Below are positions 1 to 8,568 of a stretch of DNA of 41,511 nucleotides, piece after piece (within the stretch, counting starts at the first letter, position 1; each line of letters begins with the position of its first letter). The DNA is from JBKECF01 sp047974375 (GTDB lineage Bacteria; Bacillota; Clostridia; Lachnospirales; CAMZNU01), in the NCBI GenBank assembly GCA_047974375.1, contig JBKECF010000053.1, positions 1 to 41,511 on the forward strand, written 5' to 3'. Position numbers and translations under genes: made by a program. The notes below the pieces were generated by a model. The model was not told the origin of the DNA and ran no database searches. It saw only the letters and a program-made list of their open reading frames with translations.

Positions 1-2
1 CG

Positions 3-86
3 CTGTCTTTTTTGGCTTATAATTTAAAAAGAGTAATAAATATAGTTGGAGTTAAAGAATTAATAGCAGAATTAAGAATGATATAG
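3..86 (+). pseudogene. C-terminal end of a DDE transposase, cut by the window edge
   Basis: An open frame enters from the left edge and stops at 84-86. Its 27 visible residues include AYNLKRVINIVGVKELI, a tail I recognise from IS1182/IS5-like DDE transposases, which often end in YNLKRVINILG. The gene would catalyse cut-and-paste movement of its element. Only the tail is in view, so whether the rest is intact cannot be told, and no terminal inverted repeat could be assigned. A terminator overlaps the stop codon. The family call rests on a short but characteristic motif; any other gene ending this way would be a coincidence. Confidence 0.6.
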
Positions 87-110
87 AATCCAAGTTCTGC
101 TATTTTCATT
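63..110 (+). terminator. Intrinsic terminator of the transposase fragment
   Basis: ATAGCAGAA (63-71) pairs perfectly with TTCTGCTAT (95-103), followed by the T-rich stretch TTTCATTTTTTC. It overlaps the end of the transposase frame, so it probably ends that transcript. Confidence 0.65.
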
Positions 111-184
111 TTTTCATGCTCTAAATATAAAAATTTTTTAAGATCTTCAAATAATTAAAATAAGGTATATTTAAAATTGTTTTT

Positions 185-291
185 TGACACAGTCTGTCGA
201 GTAAGCAACCAACTCGGTTATGCGGCCGAATTCGCCGCTCAGTGGGGGTACAAGTCCCCGCTGACGGATAAGTTTATTGACTTATTTTTTT
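185..291 (+). ncRNA. Unidentified structured RNA with several hairpins and its own terminator
   Basis: This about 105-nt stretch is far richer in GC than the flanking DNA and folds on inspection into consecutive hairpins: GACA/TGTC near 186-198, CGAGT (198-202) with ACTCG (212-216), GCGGC (222-226) with GCCGC (234-238), and a 9-10 bp stem joining 239-248 to 255-264 with loop TACAAG. A terminator stem closes it at 268-291. There is no convincing reading frame. It lies between a transposase tail and a sensor kinase gene, so it may be a leader that attenuates the kinase transcript, a free small RNA, or a ribozyme-like element. I do not recognise it as a standard riboswitch. The folding is read directly; any function is unknown. 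Confidence 0.5.
268..291 (+). terminator. Terminator closing the hairpin RNA
   Basis: ATAAGT (268-273) pairs with ACTTAT (280-285) across a 6-nt loop and runs into a T tract to 291. The stem is weak (6 bp, AT-rich) but sits directly after the GC-rich hairpins, about 110 nt upstream of the kinase gene. Confidence 0.55.
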
Positions 292-331
292 GTCACTCAT
301 TGAAGAGTTTAACCTATACAACTAAATTACC

Positions 332-358
332 TTGAAAACTTCAACCAATAGATATAAT
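332..358 (+). promoter_or_regulatory. Candidate promoter of the sensor kinase gene, 15-nt spacer
   Basis: TTGAAA (332-337) and a perfect TATAAT (353-358) are separated by only 15 nt. The 30-nt element 331-360 is closely repeated at 7361-7390 upstream of the first oxidoreductase gene, also with a 15-nt spacer. That supports it being a real site, possibly regulator-dependent because the spacer is short. Confidence 0.45.
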
Positions 359-398
359 ATAAAAAGCAACCAACAAAATAACTTTTAGCAGGTAAATC

Positions 399-2078
399 AT
401 GAGAAGACTATTTAAAAATTTTCAAGTAAGAATAATAACAGTACTACTTATTTCAATAATTCCTATTTTGGCATATGAATTTTATGTATATGCTAAATAT
501 AAAAAGATAATAGAAAGTCAAATAGAGAGCGTATTGCAAAACAACTTAAACATGATAGGTGGTCAAATAGAAAATTTATATAGCGACATTATACGCCTAT
601 CAAATTTAATTGCATCAGATGATATAATTAAAAATGAATTAAGTAAGAAAGCTAAGTCTAGAAGAAAAATAGAAAATGAATTAATAAAAATTAAGGAAAG
701 CTCTTTATTTAACTTTAAATCTGATGTATTAATTATATCTAAGAAGGGTGAAGTATTTCTTACTACTGAAAATGATGAGTACCTAGGTAGAAAACACAAT
801 ACAGAAGTATATAACGTTATTAAAAATTCTATAGCTAACTACTATAAAGATTCTAAATGGTACGAAGAAATTAATGAAACTAAAGACGAATATATATGGG
901 TTGCTCCTTACAGGTATATGAGGTTGGGTACTAGATACATAAGCTTAGTAAGAAAAGTATATGATGGCAATAAAAATAAAGTTCTGGGTTACATTATGAT
1001 AAATGTAGAAGAAGCTAATTTTATAGAATTTGCAAGGCAAGAGGATTGGAACTTTGTTATTTTGTATAATAATAAAACTGGACGTGAAATATTTTCCTAT
1101 GTAGATAATTTTGTTTATACAAAAGATTATTTGAATTTTAGGCATAAAGATTCCAATAACTTTTATTTAATAGCAGCGACTTTACGTAGTAAGTACTTAG
1201 GCGATACAGAAATAATGGGTAAGCGAATTATATTGTATAATCTCCTGTTATTTGTAGTGTTTGCCTTTGTAGCCAGCTTTACAATATTTCATGTAACAAG
1301 TCCCTTAAAAGTTTTAATAAATAAAATTAGGAAATCTAACATAGGTCATTATAAAGTTGAAGAAGATGAAATTCTTTTAAAAAATGACATACAAAGTATA
1401 GCTATTACATACGACTACTTATTTAATAGAATTGATGAGCTAGCAAAAAAATCTATAGAAGACAATAAAAGGGAAAGCGAACTAAAATATATAGCTCTTC
1501 AAAATCAAATAAATCCCCATTTTTTGTTTAATACTTTAAATAATATAAAATTTTCGGCAATGATTTCTGGTGAAGAGCATATAGTTAAAATGATTACAGA
1601 ACTAGGCAAGTTGTTGGAAATTACATTTAATAATGAAGAAGAAATAACTTTAGGTGAGGAGATAGATTTATTAAAATCTTATATGTATATACAAAATTTA
1701 AGGTTTGGAGGCAAATTTTCTTTTTATGTAAATATTAGGGAGGAATTATTAAGCCTAAAAATTTTAAAACTAATACTACAGCCTTTAGTTGAGAATTCAA
1801 TAAATCATGGTTTTAAAAATAAAACTAGAGGTAGTATATTTATAGACGGAGAGGAAAAGGATGGCTATCTTTATTTAATAATTAGGGATGATGGCGTTGG
1901 CTTTAAAAAACAAAATATAGATACAAAAAATAAATTTTCGGGAATTGGGATGAGTAATGTAGACGAGAGAATTAAAATGCGATTTGGTGATGAATATGGT
2001 ATATATATTGAAGCTGTGAATATAGGAACAAAAATAAAAATGATTTTGCCTATTGCCCAAGAGGAAATATCTAATTAG
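399..2078 (+). CDS. YesM-type sensor histidine kinase
   Basis: A membrane-bound kinase that should sense an extracellular signal and phosphorylate the response regulator encoded next to it. It is 559 aa, a usual size for the YesM family. Residues about 11-31 form a first membrane helix, about 32-275 an extracytoplasmic sensor region, and about 277-300 a second helix followed by a HAMP-like linker. The phosphoacceptor is His374 in NPHFLFN, the hallmark of the LytS/YesM class. An N box (VENSINHGF), a G1 box (DDGVGF) and a G2 box (GIGMSNVDERI) form the ATPase domain. The ATG is preceded only by a weak AGGTA-like site. The regulator gene follows almost at once, and the sugar transporter beyond it is the probable target. 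In this family such pairs usually control uptake of oligosaccharides from plant or host glycans; the actual ligand is not readable here. Confidence 0.9.
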   Translation: MRRLFKNFQVRIITVLLISIIPILAYEFYVYAKYKKIIESQIESVLQNNLNMIGGQIENLYSDIIRLSNLIASDDIIKNELSKKAKSRRKIENELIKIKESSLFNFKSDVLIISKKGEVFLTTENDEYLGRKHNTEVYNVIKNSIANYYKDSKWYEEINETKDEYIWVAPYRYMRLGTRYISLVRKVYDGNKNKVLGYIMINVEEANFIEFARQEDWNFVILYNNKTGREIFSYVDNFVYTKDYLNFRHKDSNNFYLIAATLRSKYLGDTEIMGKRIILYNLLLFVVFAFVASFTIFHVTSPLKVLINKIRKSNIGHYKVEEDEILLKNDIQSIAITYDYLFNRIDELAKKSIEDNKRESELKYIALQNQINPHFLFNTLNNIKFSAMISGEEHIVKMITELGKLLEITFNNEEEITLGEEIDLLKSYMYIQNLRFGGKFSFYVNIREELLSLKILKLILQPLVENSINHGFKNKTRGSIFIDGEEKDGYLYLIIRDDGVGFKKQNIDTKNKFSGIGMSNVDERIKMRFGDEYGIYIEAVNIGTKIKMILPIAQEEISN

Positions 2079-2104
2079 AGGAATATTACAATATGGGAGA
2101 TGTT

Positions 2105-3652
2105 ATGTATAAAGTTTTAATAGTGGATGATGAGTTATTAATAAGAGTCGGGGTGCAATCCTTTATTGACTGGGAAAGTAGTGGTTATGAAGTCGTTGCC
2201 TTGGCTGAAAATGGTGTAGATGCTTTAGAAAAGTTTAAAATAGAACCTGTAGATGTAATTATTACAGATATAATGATGCCTGAAATGGATGGGCTGGAGT
2301 TAATTAAAAATATAAAAGCTATTGATAATGACGTGAAGTTTATTTTTTTAACCTGCTACAATGAGTTTGATTTAGTAAGGGAGGCCTTGCAATTAGGGGC
2401 TAATGACTATATATTAAAACTCTCTATGAGTAAGGATGATTTGCAAAAAGTTCTTCTTAAAATTAAAAAAGAGCTGGATTCTGGATGTAAAAAAATGAGA
2501 AGTCCGAAAAGTTTTGTGGATATGGAAGATTTATTGCAAAAGTTCATTACAACTACTATTACATATGAACAATTAATAAAAACCTGTGGAATTAGTGCCT
2601 TTAAAGAACCATTTTTTGCTATGTATATCTCCATTGATTATTATAATGATTATAGGAAAAATGGTGGTATAGAAGCAGACAATTTATTGAAATTTTCCAT
2701 AAGAAATATAATAGGGGAAATATCTCGAGAAATTAGAAGTGTAATAGTGGATATGACCCACGGAAATATAATTTACTTTGCTTACAATAGTGATTGCGAC
2801 AATTGGCATGATTTCGCTGAGAAAGTACAAAATGCATTAAAAATGTATTTGAATTTAAATTGCTCATTGGTTATATGCGACCCTTTTTCAAGTTTAATAG
2901 ATTTGCCAGAAATAGTTAGAGATTTAGAAATGTATTTAAATTATAAATTTTATGGAGAAAAAGGCGAAATATTAAGTCTTCAGGAGTATAACCTCAGAGA
3001 TGAACTAGTAGAAATTACGCATGATGTTAAGTGTGAAATGCTTTGTGCTATAAAATCGGCAGACTATCTCATGTTTGAGGGCTTGTTTTGTAAATGTTTT
3101 GATGAAATGACTATGGGAAAAAGATATTTACCTGCCAATGTAAAGTTTTTTGCCACAGAGTTAATTTATAGCTTTACGGAGGTAGCAAAAGAAAATAAAA
3201 TTGAAGTGGAAAAAATCTTTAATATACAAAAGAAACCTTGTAACGAAATTTCTAAATATGAATATTTAGTAGATGTAAAAGAGGCTGTACTTGAATTTGT
3301 AAAATTATTGATTTCAGAGTTGGTAAGCTCGCGGGGTAGTAATGAAAGAATAGAAATATTAAAGGCTAAAGATTATATAAATTCAAATCTTGATAGAGAA
3401 ATAAAACTAGATGAAGTGGCTAATTTTTGTTGCATAAGCAGAACTTATTTTTCTGCTTTGTTTAAAAAAGAAACGGGGGAAAGATTTAGTGACTATGTAA
3501 ATAGACTCAAGATGGAAAAGGCGACGGATTTAATAAAAAATTATGGAATGAAAGTATCGGAGGCAAGTGCACAAGTTGGGATATATGACCTTTCCTATTT
3601 TAGCAAGATATTTAAAAAATATGTAGGTGTTTCGCCAAGTAAAATAAAATAA
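2105..3652 (+). CDS. YesN-type response regulator, AraC family output
   Basis: Partner regulator of the preceding kinase. The N-terminal receiver has Asp8/Asp9 in the acidic pocket, phosphoacceptor Asp55 in ITDIMMPEMDG, and a conserved Lys in LGANDYILK. A long middle region of no clear motif follows. The C-terminal about 100 residues are two helix-turn-helix units of the AraC/XylS class (DEVANFCCISRTYFSALFKKE, then VGIYDLSYFSKIFKKYVGVSPS, each quoted in part). An ATG at 2093 is also in frame, but GGAG at 2096-2099 lies inside that extension and 5 nt before the ATG at 2105, so 2105 (515 aa) is the better start. Phosphorylation by the kinase would let it activate the solute-binding protein and permease genes downstream. 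A terminator follows the stop, so the transporter is a separate transcript. Confidence 0.9.
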   Translation: MYKVLIVDDELLIRVGVQSFIDWESSGYEVVALAENGVDALEKFKIEPVDVIITDIMMPEMDGLELIKNIKAIDNDVKFIFLTCYNEFDLVREALQLGANDYILKLSMSKDDLQKVLLKIKKELDSGCKKMRSPKSFVDMEDLLQKFITTTITYEQLIKTCGISAFKEPFFAMYISIDYYNDYRKNGGIEADNLLKFSIRNIIGEISREIRSVIVDMTHGNIIYFAYNSDCDNWHDFAEKVQNALKMYLNLNCSLVICDPFSSLIDLPEIVRDLEMYLNYKFYGEKGEILSLQEYNLRDELVEITHDVKCEMLCAIKSADYLMFEGLFCKCFDEMTMGKRYLPANVKFFATELIYSFTEVAKENKIEVEKIFNIQKKPCNEISKYEYLVDVKEAVLEFVKLLISELVSSRGSNERIEILKAKDYINSNLDREIKLDEVANFCCISRTYFSALFKKETGERFSDYVNRLKMEKATDLIKNYGMKVSEASAQVGIYDLSYFSKIFKKYVGVSPSKIK

Positions 3653-3660
3653 ATTATAAA

Positions 3661-3699
3661 AACACTGTGATGTTAAAAATTAAATCATGGTGTTTTTTT
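3661..3699 (+). terminator. Intrinsic terminator after the response regulator
   Basis: AACACTGTGA (3661-3670) pairs with TCATGGTGTT (3685-3694), with two G-T wobbles, followed by a T run to 3699. It ends the two-component transcript. Confidence 0.8.
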
Positions 3700-3808
3700 G
3701 TTGTTTTTTAAAATACAAAAAAAATCACAATAAAATACAAAGACTTTATAATCCAAAATAAAATACTATTTTATAAATAATATAATTTTATAGATGAATA
3801 AAGATAGT

Positions 3809-3817
3809 TGATATAAT
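3809..3817 (+). promoter_or_regulatory. Extended -10 promoter of the sugar transporter operon
   Basis: TG-A-TATAAT is a perfect -10 hexamer with the extended TG element. No good -35 is present 17 nt upstream, which fits a promoter that needs an activator such as the AraC-type regulator encoded just upstream. It would give a 5' leader of roughly 55-60 nt before the ATG at 3882. Confidence 0.55.
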
Positions 3818-3881
3818 TAAAGTAGGCCTAAATTTTACAATTTTATGTTGACTTTTGGAGATTTTATTATAGGAGGAAGTT

Positions 3882-5486
3882 ATGAGAAAAAGAGTTTTTA
3901 TATTATTTATTGTTTTAATATTTTGTTTTGGTTGCGGGAAAGCTGGTGAAGATACTGCAAATAAGGATATAAAAAAGGGTGATAGTAAGGAAAAGACCAG
4001 TGATGCTACAGATTTATCTGTAATGATATACGATAGGGCAAATGCACCTGATGGAAAAGGTACGGCAGCAGATAACAGATGGACTAACTGGGTTAAGGAA
4101 GAAATAAAAAAGGCAGAAAATATAAATCTAACTTATGTTTCAGTACCAAGGAGCGAGGAGGGAACAAAAGTTCCTGTAATGATTGCCTCTCAAACAGGAC
4201 CGGATTTAATGTTTACTTATGATAGAAATATGGTAATGGATTTTTATAAAGATGGTGGGATACATGATTTAGGACCATATATAGGTAAATACGGACAAGA
4301 ACTTGTTAACTATATAACTGATGAGTGTTTAGATATGGGTAAAAATGAGAATGGAGAACAAGTAATTATAAATGCTAGAAGATCAACGCAAATTGCGTAT
4401 AATTATTTTATTCGTCAAGATTGGTTAGATAAGCTTGGGTTAGAAGTTCCGACGGATCCATATGAGTTATATGACGTATTAAAGTCATTTAAGGACAATG
4501 ATCCGAGTAATGTGGGTAGTAATAATCTTGTGCCAGCAAGTTTTACTGATGTAAATAATGAAAATATTGTAAGATGCTTTTATAATGATATGGATGATGA
4601 ACGATTAAGGTTCATAACAGACAATAATAATTTGTTGTGGCGTACTTTGGTGGATCCGAAAGGTTCGCTGGAGTTTTTTAAATTTTATAATAAATTATAC
4701 AACGATGCATTAATTGACCAAGAATATTTTGTTGATACAGGTGGAGCAGGTAGAGTTGATGAATGGTTTACTACAAGTAAATTAGGGTTTTTAGAAGCAA
4801 ATGTAAATTATAATGTGGATACGGTGCGTGGGTCACTTTTACAGGCGTTGCAAGAAAATGAGCCGGATGCGGAATTTATAGCAATACCATTACTTAAAAA
4901 TATAAATGATGGCAAAACGTATAATAGAGTCGAGGCTATAACAGGTGTAAATTTTTTCAGTCCTAAAACAAATAAAAATCCGGAGGCTGCCATTAAATAT
5001 TTAAATTTACTAGCTACTGATATTGGATTTGAAATTTACAATGGATTTGAGGGTGAACATTTTGAATATGATGAAACTGGGATACCTATCCCAATTGACT
5101 CAGAATATAATGCAATAGATAAAGATTGGATAAGATATGATTTGTTTATGTTAGGTAATCCAGGATACTTTAGGACTGAAGATGAATTTATAGAAGCTAC
5201 AGAGAAAGAGAACCTATCTATTTCTAAATATGTAACAGAAAATTATAAGTACGGTGGTGAAGGTGTTCGTCAAGCTCATTATAACTATATATCGCCTACT
5301 CAAAGAACCGATACAGTGGATATTAATACATTATTTAATAAATATCATGTTGATTTGACTACTACGTCACCAGATAATGTTGAACCATTATTTGCTGAAT
5401 TTGTAGAAGAACTTAATAAAACTACAGCACCCAAAATAGTGGAAGAAAGAACGGAGTATTACGACACTTATTTTGGAGAAAAATAA
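3882..5486 (+). CDS. Sugar ABC transporter, lipoprotein solute-binding protein
   Basis: Extracytoplasmic binding protein that delivers a carbohydrate ligand to the two permeases encoded next. The N-terminus has a lipoprotein signal peptide: basic MRKR, a hydrophobic core, then the lipobox-like FGC with Cys18 as the lipidated residue, followed by an acidic/lysine-rich linker (about 19-45). The remaining about 490 residues look like family 1 extracellular solute-binding proteins of the LplA/YtcQ type, which are about 500-550 aa and pair with LplB/LplC-type permeases. An AGGAGG site sits 5-6 nt before the ATG. The oligosaccharide or uronate substrates common in this class are known for relatives; the substrate here cannot be assigned. 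Confidence 0.9.
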   Translation: MRKRVFILFIVLIFCFGCGKAGEDTANKDIKKGDSKEKTSDATDLSVMIYDRANAPDGKGTAADNRWTNWVKEEIKKAENINLTYVSVPRSEEGTKVPVMIASQTGPDLMFTYDRNMVMDFYKDGGIHDLGPYIGKYGQELVNYITDECLDMGKNENGEQVIINARRSTQIAYNYFIRQDWLDKLGLEVPTDPYELYDVLKSFKDNDPSNVGSNNLVPASFTDVNNENIVRCFYNDMDDERLRFITDNNNLLWRTLVDPKGSLEFFKFYNKLYNDALIDQEYFVDTGGAGRVDEWFTTSKLGFLEANVNYNVDTVRGSLLQALQENEPDAEFIAIPLLKNINDGKTYNRVEAITGVNFFSPKTNKNPEAAIKYLNLLATDIGFEIYNGFEGEHFEYDETGIPIPIDSEYNAIDKDWIRYDLFMLGNPGYFRTEDEFIEATEKENLSISKYVTENYKYGGEGVRQAHYNYISPTQRTDTVDINTLFNKYHVDLTTTSPDNVEPLFAEFVEELNKTTAPKIVEERTEYYDTYFGEK

Positions 5487-5506
5487 TTTTATGTAAGGAG
5501 ATTAAT

Positions 5507-6421
5507 TTGAAGAAAAATATTTTTTACTACATAAAAAAAGATTGGGTACTTTATTTAATACTAATACCAGTAATTATTTATTACTTAGTTTTCAAATACA
5601 TTCCCATGTTTGGTATTACTATAGCCTTTAAGGATTATAATGTTTTTTCTGGATTTATGGGCATAGGCAGTGAGTGGGTAGGGTTAGATGTATTTAAAGA
5701 AGTTTTTTCTAGGGACATTTTTTGGAATGCCGTAAGGAATACTATTGTACTAAATATGTTGGTACTTCTTGTAAATTTTCCGGCAGGAATCACATTAGCC
5801 CTTATGTTAAATGAAGTAAGGAAAGCTAAATTTAAAAAAATAAGCCAGTCTATTCTATATTTACCCCATTTTATATCATGGGTAATAGTAGCCGGCTTGG
5901 TATTTAATTTATTTTCTTTAACTAATGGGTCAATAAACAATATAATAATTAAATTCGGTGGCGAGCCTATTCCCTTTTTAATAGAAGAGGGATGGTGGAT
6001 ATTTACCTATGTAGTGTCTAATGTGTGGAAGTCCATAGGTTGGTCTACTATTATATATTTAGCGGCACTTGCGGGAGTGGACGAGGCTTTATACGAGGCA
6101 GCATATATTGATGGAGCTTCGCATTTACAAAGATTAATACATATTACACTTCCATGTATAAAAGCAACTATAGTTATGATGTTGATTTTACAAATAAGTA
6201 AAATGCTAGCCATAGGATTGGACGCACCCTTACTATTGCAAAATGGTAAAGTTATTGGCGTTTCGGAAGTAATAAGTACCTATGTTTATAAAATAGGATT
6301 GTTAAATGTGGATTATTCAACGGCAACTGCTGTGGGTCTATTTCAATCTGTAGTGAATATTATTTTGCTATTTTTTGCAAATGGAGCAGCAAAAGTTATT
6401 GGCGAAGAATCTATTATATAG
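5507..6421 (+). CDS. ABC sugar permease, LplB/YteP type
   Basis: Integral membrane subunit of the importer, forming half of the channel. It is 304 aa with about six membrane helices; the first spans about residues 15-33. The loop EAAYIDGASHLQRLIHITLP (about 197-216) is the EAA motif that docks the ATPase, in the form typical of the LplB subfamily. Translation begins at TTG (5507): AAGGAG lies 8 nt upstream and no better ATG exists in frame. The gene follows the binding protein by 20 nt and precedes the second permease by 9 nt, so the three are co-transcribed. No ATPase gene is nearby; importers of this class commonly borrow a shared MsmK/UgpC-like ATPase encoded elsewhere. Confidence 0.93.
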   Translation: MKKNIFYYIKKDWVLYLILIPVIIYYLVFKYIPMFGITIAFKDYNVFSGFMGIGSEWVGLDVFKEVFSRDIFWNAVRNTIVLNMLVLLVNFPAGITLALMLNEVRKAKFKKISQSILYLPHFISWVIVAGLVFNLFSLTNGSINNIIIKFGGEPIPFLIEEGWWIFTYVVSNVWKSIGWSTIIYLAALAGVDEALYEAAYIDGASHLQRLIHITLPCIKATIVMMLILQISKMLAIGLDAPLLLQNGKVIGVSEVISTYVYKIGLLNVDYSTATAVGLFQSVVNIILLFFANGAAKVIGEESII

Positions 6422-6430
6422 GAGGGCATT

Positions 6431-7324
6431 TTGAGAGAATATACATTTAAAGATAAAATTTATATGTCTGCCATATACTTTATTATAGTTTTAACGGTTA
6501 TTATATGCTTATATCCATTTTTAAATGTTGTGGCATACTCCCTAAGTGGTTCAAGTGCCATATTAAGAGGAGAGGTTACTTTTTATCCTATAGACATTCA
6601 ATTTCAATCTTTTAAAGAAATTTTAAGCAAGGATACTATATGGCGTTCTATGTATATAACTATAGTAGTTACTTTGGGCGGAACGGCTGTAGGTCTTGTA
6701 TTAACTACACTGGCGTCTTATGCTTTGTCTAAAGATTACTTAAAAGGTAGAAAAGTTTTTTTGTGGATAATATTATTTACTATGTACTTTGGTGGTGGCA
6801 TTATACCTACATTTTTAGTAGTTAAAGAGCTGAATATGCTAGATACATTGTGGTCCTTGTTTATACCTACAGCCATGAATGTTTTTAATTTTATAGTAAT
6901 GCGTACCTTTTTTATGCAATTGCCTACATCTTTGCTAGAGGCATCAAAATTAGATGGCTGTGGAGAATTACGCATTTTATTCTACATTGTACTTCCTTTA
7001 AGTTTGCCTATATTAGCTACAATAGGTCTGTTCTACGCTGTAGATTATTGGAATAATTATTTTAATGCCCTCATGTATATAACAGAGCCAAGTAAATATA
7101 CTTTGCAATTACAATTAAGACAATTAATATTTACAGAGGAATTAAGTAATATAAATAGTTCTGTAACAGGTGCATCTGGGGAAGTTTTACAAGGCAACCA
7201 AGTTTTAAGTGAGTCTTTAAAATCAGCATCAATAATAGTGGCGACAGTGCCAATCATTTTAGTATATCCTTGGTTACAAAGGTATTTCGTAAAAGGTGTT
7301 ATGTTAGGTTCTGTAAAGGGGTAA
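6431..7324 (+). CDS. ABC sugar permease, LplC/YtcP type
   Basis: Second channel subunit, 297 aa with about six membrane helices. It has the MalG-side EAA loop EASKLDGCGELRILFYIVLP (about 168-187), and the C-terminus ends in PWLQRYFVKGVMLGSVKG, highly typical of the LplC/YtcP group. The start is TTG at 6431, with GGAGGG 5 nt upstream. It is tightly coupled to the previous permease. After the stop there are 90 nt before the oxidoreductase gene with no clear terminator but with a promoter-like element, so the oxidoreductases may be transcribed both by read-through and separately. Confidence 0.93.
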   Translation: MREYTFKDKIYMSAIYFIIVLTVIICLYPFLNVVAYSLSGSSAILRGEVTFYPIDIQFQSFKEILSKDTIWRSMYITIVVTLGGTAVGLVLTTLASYALSKDYLKGRKVFLWIILFTMYFGGGIIPTFLVVKELNMLDTLWSLFIPTAMNVFNFIVMRTFFMQLPTSLLEASKLDGCGELRILFYIVLPLSLPILATIGLFYAVDYWNNYFNALMYITEPSKYTLQLQLRQLIFTEELSNINSSVTGASGEVLQGNQVLSESLKSASIIVATVPIILVYPWLQRYFVKGVMLGSVKG

Positions 7325-7361
7325 TTGTAGAAAAATATCAAATAAAAAATCAAATAATTAC

Positions 7362-7388
7362 TTGAAAACTAGGATTAATAACTATAAC
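7362..7388 (+). promoter_or_regulatory. Candidate promoter of the oxidoreductase pair, 15-nt spacer
   Basis: TTGAAA (7362-7367), 15 nt, then TATAAC (7383-7388). The element 7361-7390 matches 331-360 at 21 of 30 positions, including CTTGAAAACT, AATA and TATAA at the same spacing. This suggests that the kinase gene and the oxidoreductase genes share a control element. Confidence 0.4.
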
Positions 7389-7414
7389 ATTAAGAAAAAA
7401 ACAGGAGGGTAATT

Positions 7415-8554
7415 ATGTTAAAGATTGGAATAATTGGTACAGGTGGAATATCGGCAGCACATATTAAGTCTTACAAATTGTTTTCGGATAAATGTGAAAT
7501 AGTAGCTTTATGCGATATTTTCCCAGAAAAATGCCAAGGTAAAAACAAAGATTTTGGACTTAATGCAAAAATATTTAATGACCACAAAGATTTATTACAA
7601 GAGGATTTGGACTTAGTAAGTATATGTACGCCGCCTTCATGTCACAAAGAAATAGCAGTAAACACTATAAATGCTGGTATAAATGTAATAATAGAGAAGC
7701 CTCTTGCGGCCTCTTTAGAGGAATGTGACAAAATATTGGACGCCCTTAAAAATAACAAAGTAAAAGCGTCAGTTATTTCTCAAAATAGATTTAGAAATGA
7801 CGCAATGAAACTTAAAAGTATTTTGGATAGTGGGTTAATAGGCGAAATAGTTAGTAGTACTGTTAATTCCTACTGGTGGCGTGGCCATTGCTATTACGAT
7901 TTATGGTGGCGAGGTACATGGGAAAAAGAGGGTGGCGGCTGTACTTTAAATCATGCCGTACACCACATAGACATACATAATTGGTTATTAAATAAAATGC
8001 CAAAGGAAATAACAGCTTTTATGTCAAATATATCCCATGATAATTCAGAAGTGGAAGACATTTCCATGGCAGTGCTAAAATATCCCCAAACCCTTAGTAC
8101 CATTACTAGTAGTGTTATACATCACGGGGAGGAGCAATATTTAGAATTTCATGGGAAGGTGGCAAAGGTTTCAATGCCCTTTACAGTTAAGTCATCTAAG
8201 AGTTTAGAAAATGGACATCCTACTAAAAATATTGAGTTGGAAGAAAGAATACAAGATTATTACAATAATGTAAAAGACTTGGAATATGAGGGGCATGAAG
8301 CACAAATATTAGATGTATTAAATGCAATAAATGAAAATAAAAATCCCTATATATCAGTACAAGATGGAAAAAATACCCTTGAAATAATTACAGCCATCTA
8401 TAAATCTGCAGCTACTAAAAAAGTTGTAAAATTACCTATACCGCCAGAGGATTTATGGTATACAATAGAAGGAATAAAAAAAGAAACTACATATTTTAAT
8501 GAAAAGACCAATAGTATTGATAATTTTACTTCACAAGACGAATATTTTTATTAG
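7415..8554 (+). CDS. Gfo/Idh/MocA family NAD(P)-dependent oxidoreductase
   Basis: Probable sugar or cyclitol dehydrogenase, 379 aa, cytoplasmic. The N-terminal Rossmann fold starts with IGIIGTGGISAAH (about residues 3-15). VIIEKPLA carries the family EKP lysine near residue 92. The substrate-domain motif GGGCTLNHAVHHIDIHNWLL (residues about 171-190) contributes the usual catalytic histidines. GGAGGG lies 6 nt before the ATG. It is followed after 14 nt by a second family member, an arrangement often seen where a two-step oxidation/reduction epimerises an imported sugar or inositol. That role is an inference; family membership is secure. Confidence 0.9.
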   Translation: MLKIGIIGTGGISAAHIKSYKLFSDKCEIVALCDIFPEKCQGKNKDFGLNAKIFNDHKDLLQEDLDLVSICTPPSCHKEIAVNTINAGINVIIEKPLAASLEECDKILDALKNNKVKASVISQNRFRNDAMKLKSILDSGLIGEIVSSTVNSYWWRGHCYYDLWWRGTWEKEGGGCTLNHAVHHIDIHNWLLNKMPKEITAFMSNISHDNSEVEDISMAVLKYPQTLSTITSSVIHHGEEQYLEFHGKVAKVSMPFTVKSSKSLENGHPTKNIELEERIQDYYNNVKDLEYEGHEAQILDVLNAINENKNPYISVQDGKNTLEIITAIYKSAATKKVVKLPIPPEDLWYTIEGIKKETTYFNEKTNSIDNFTSQDEYFY

Positions 8555-8568
8555 AAAAGGAGAAGAAA

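Noticed and set aside
1..110. Complete insertion sequence
   Set aside because: Only the transposase tail is inside the window and no terminal inverted repeats or target duplication can be seen.
198..264. tRNA or tRNA-like gene
   Set aside because: There are stems of 4-5 bp with a 7-nt loop, and a T-arm-like hairpin, but no acceptor stem, no U33, and a 5-nt linker where a tRNA has one base.
217..272. Twister or twister-sister ribozyme
   Set aside because: The loop sequence ACAAGTCC recalls their conserved CAAG loop, but the internal-loop residues and cleavage-site surroundings that I know for either class are not present on the flanking strands.
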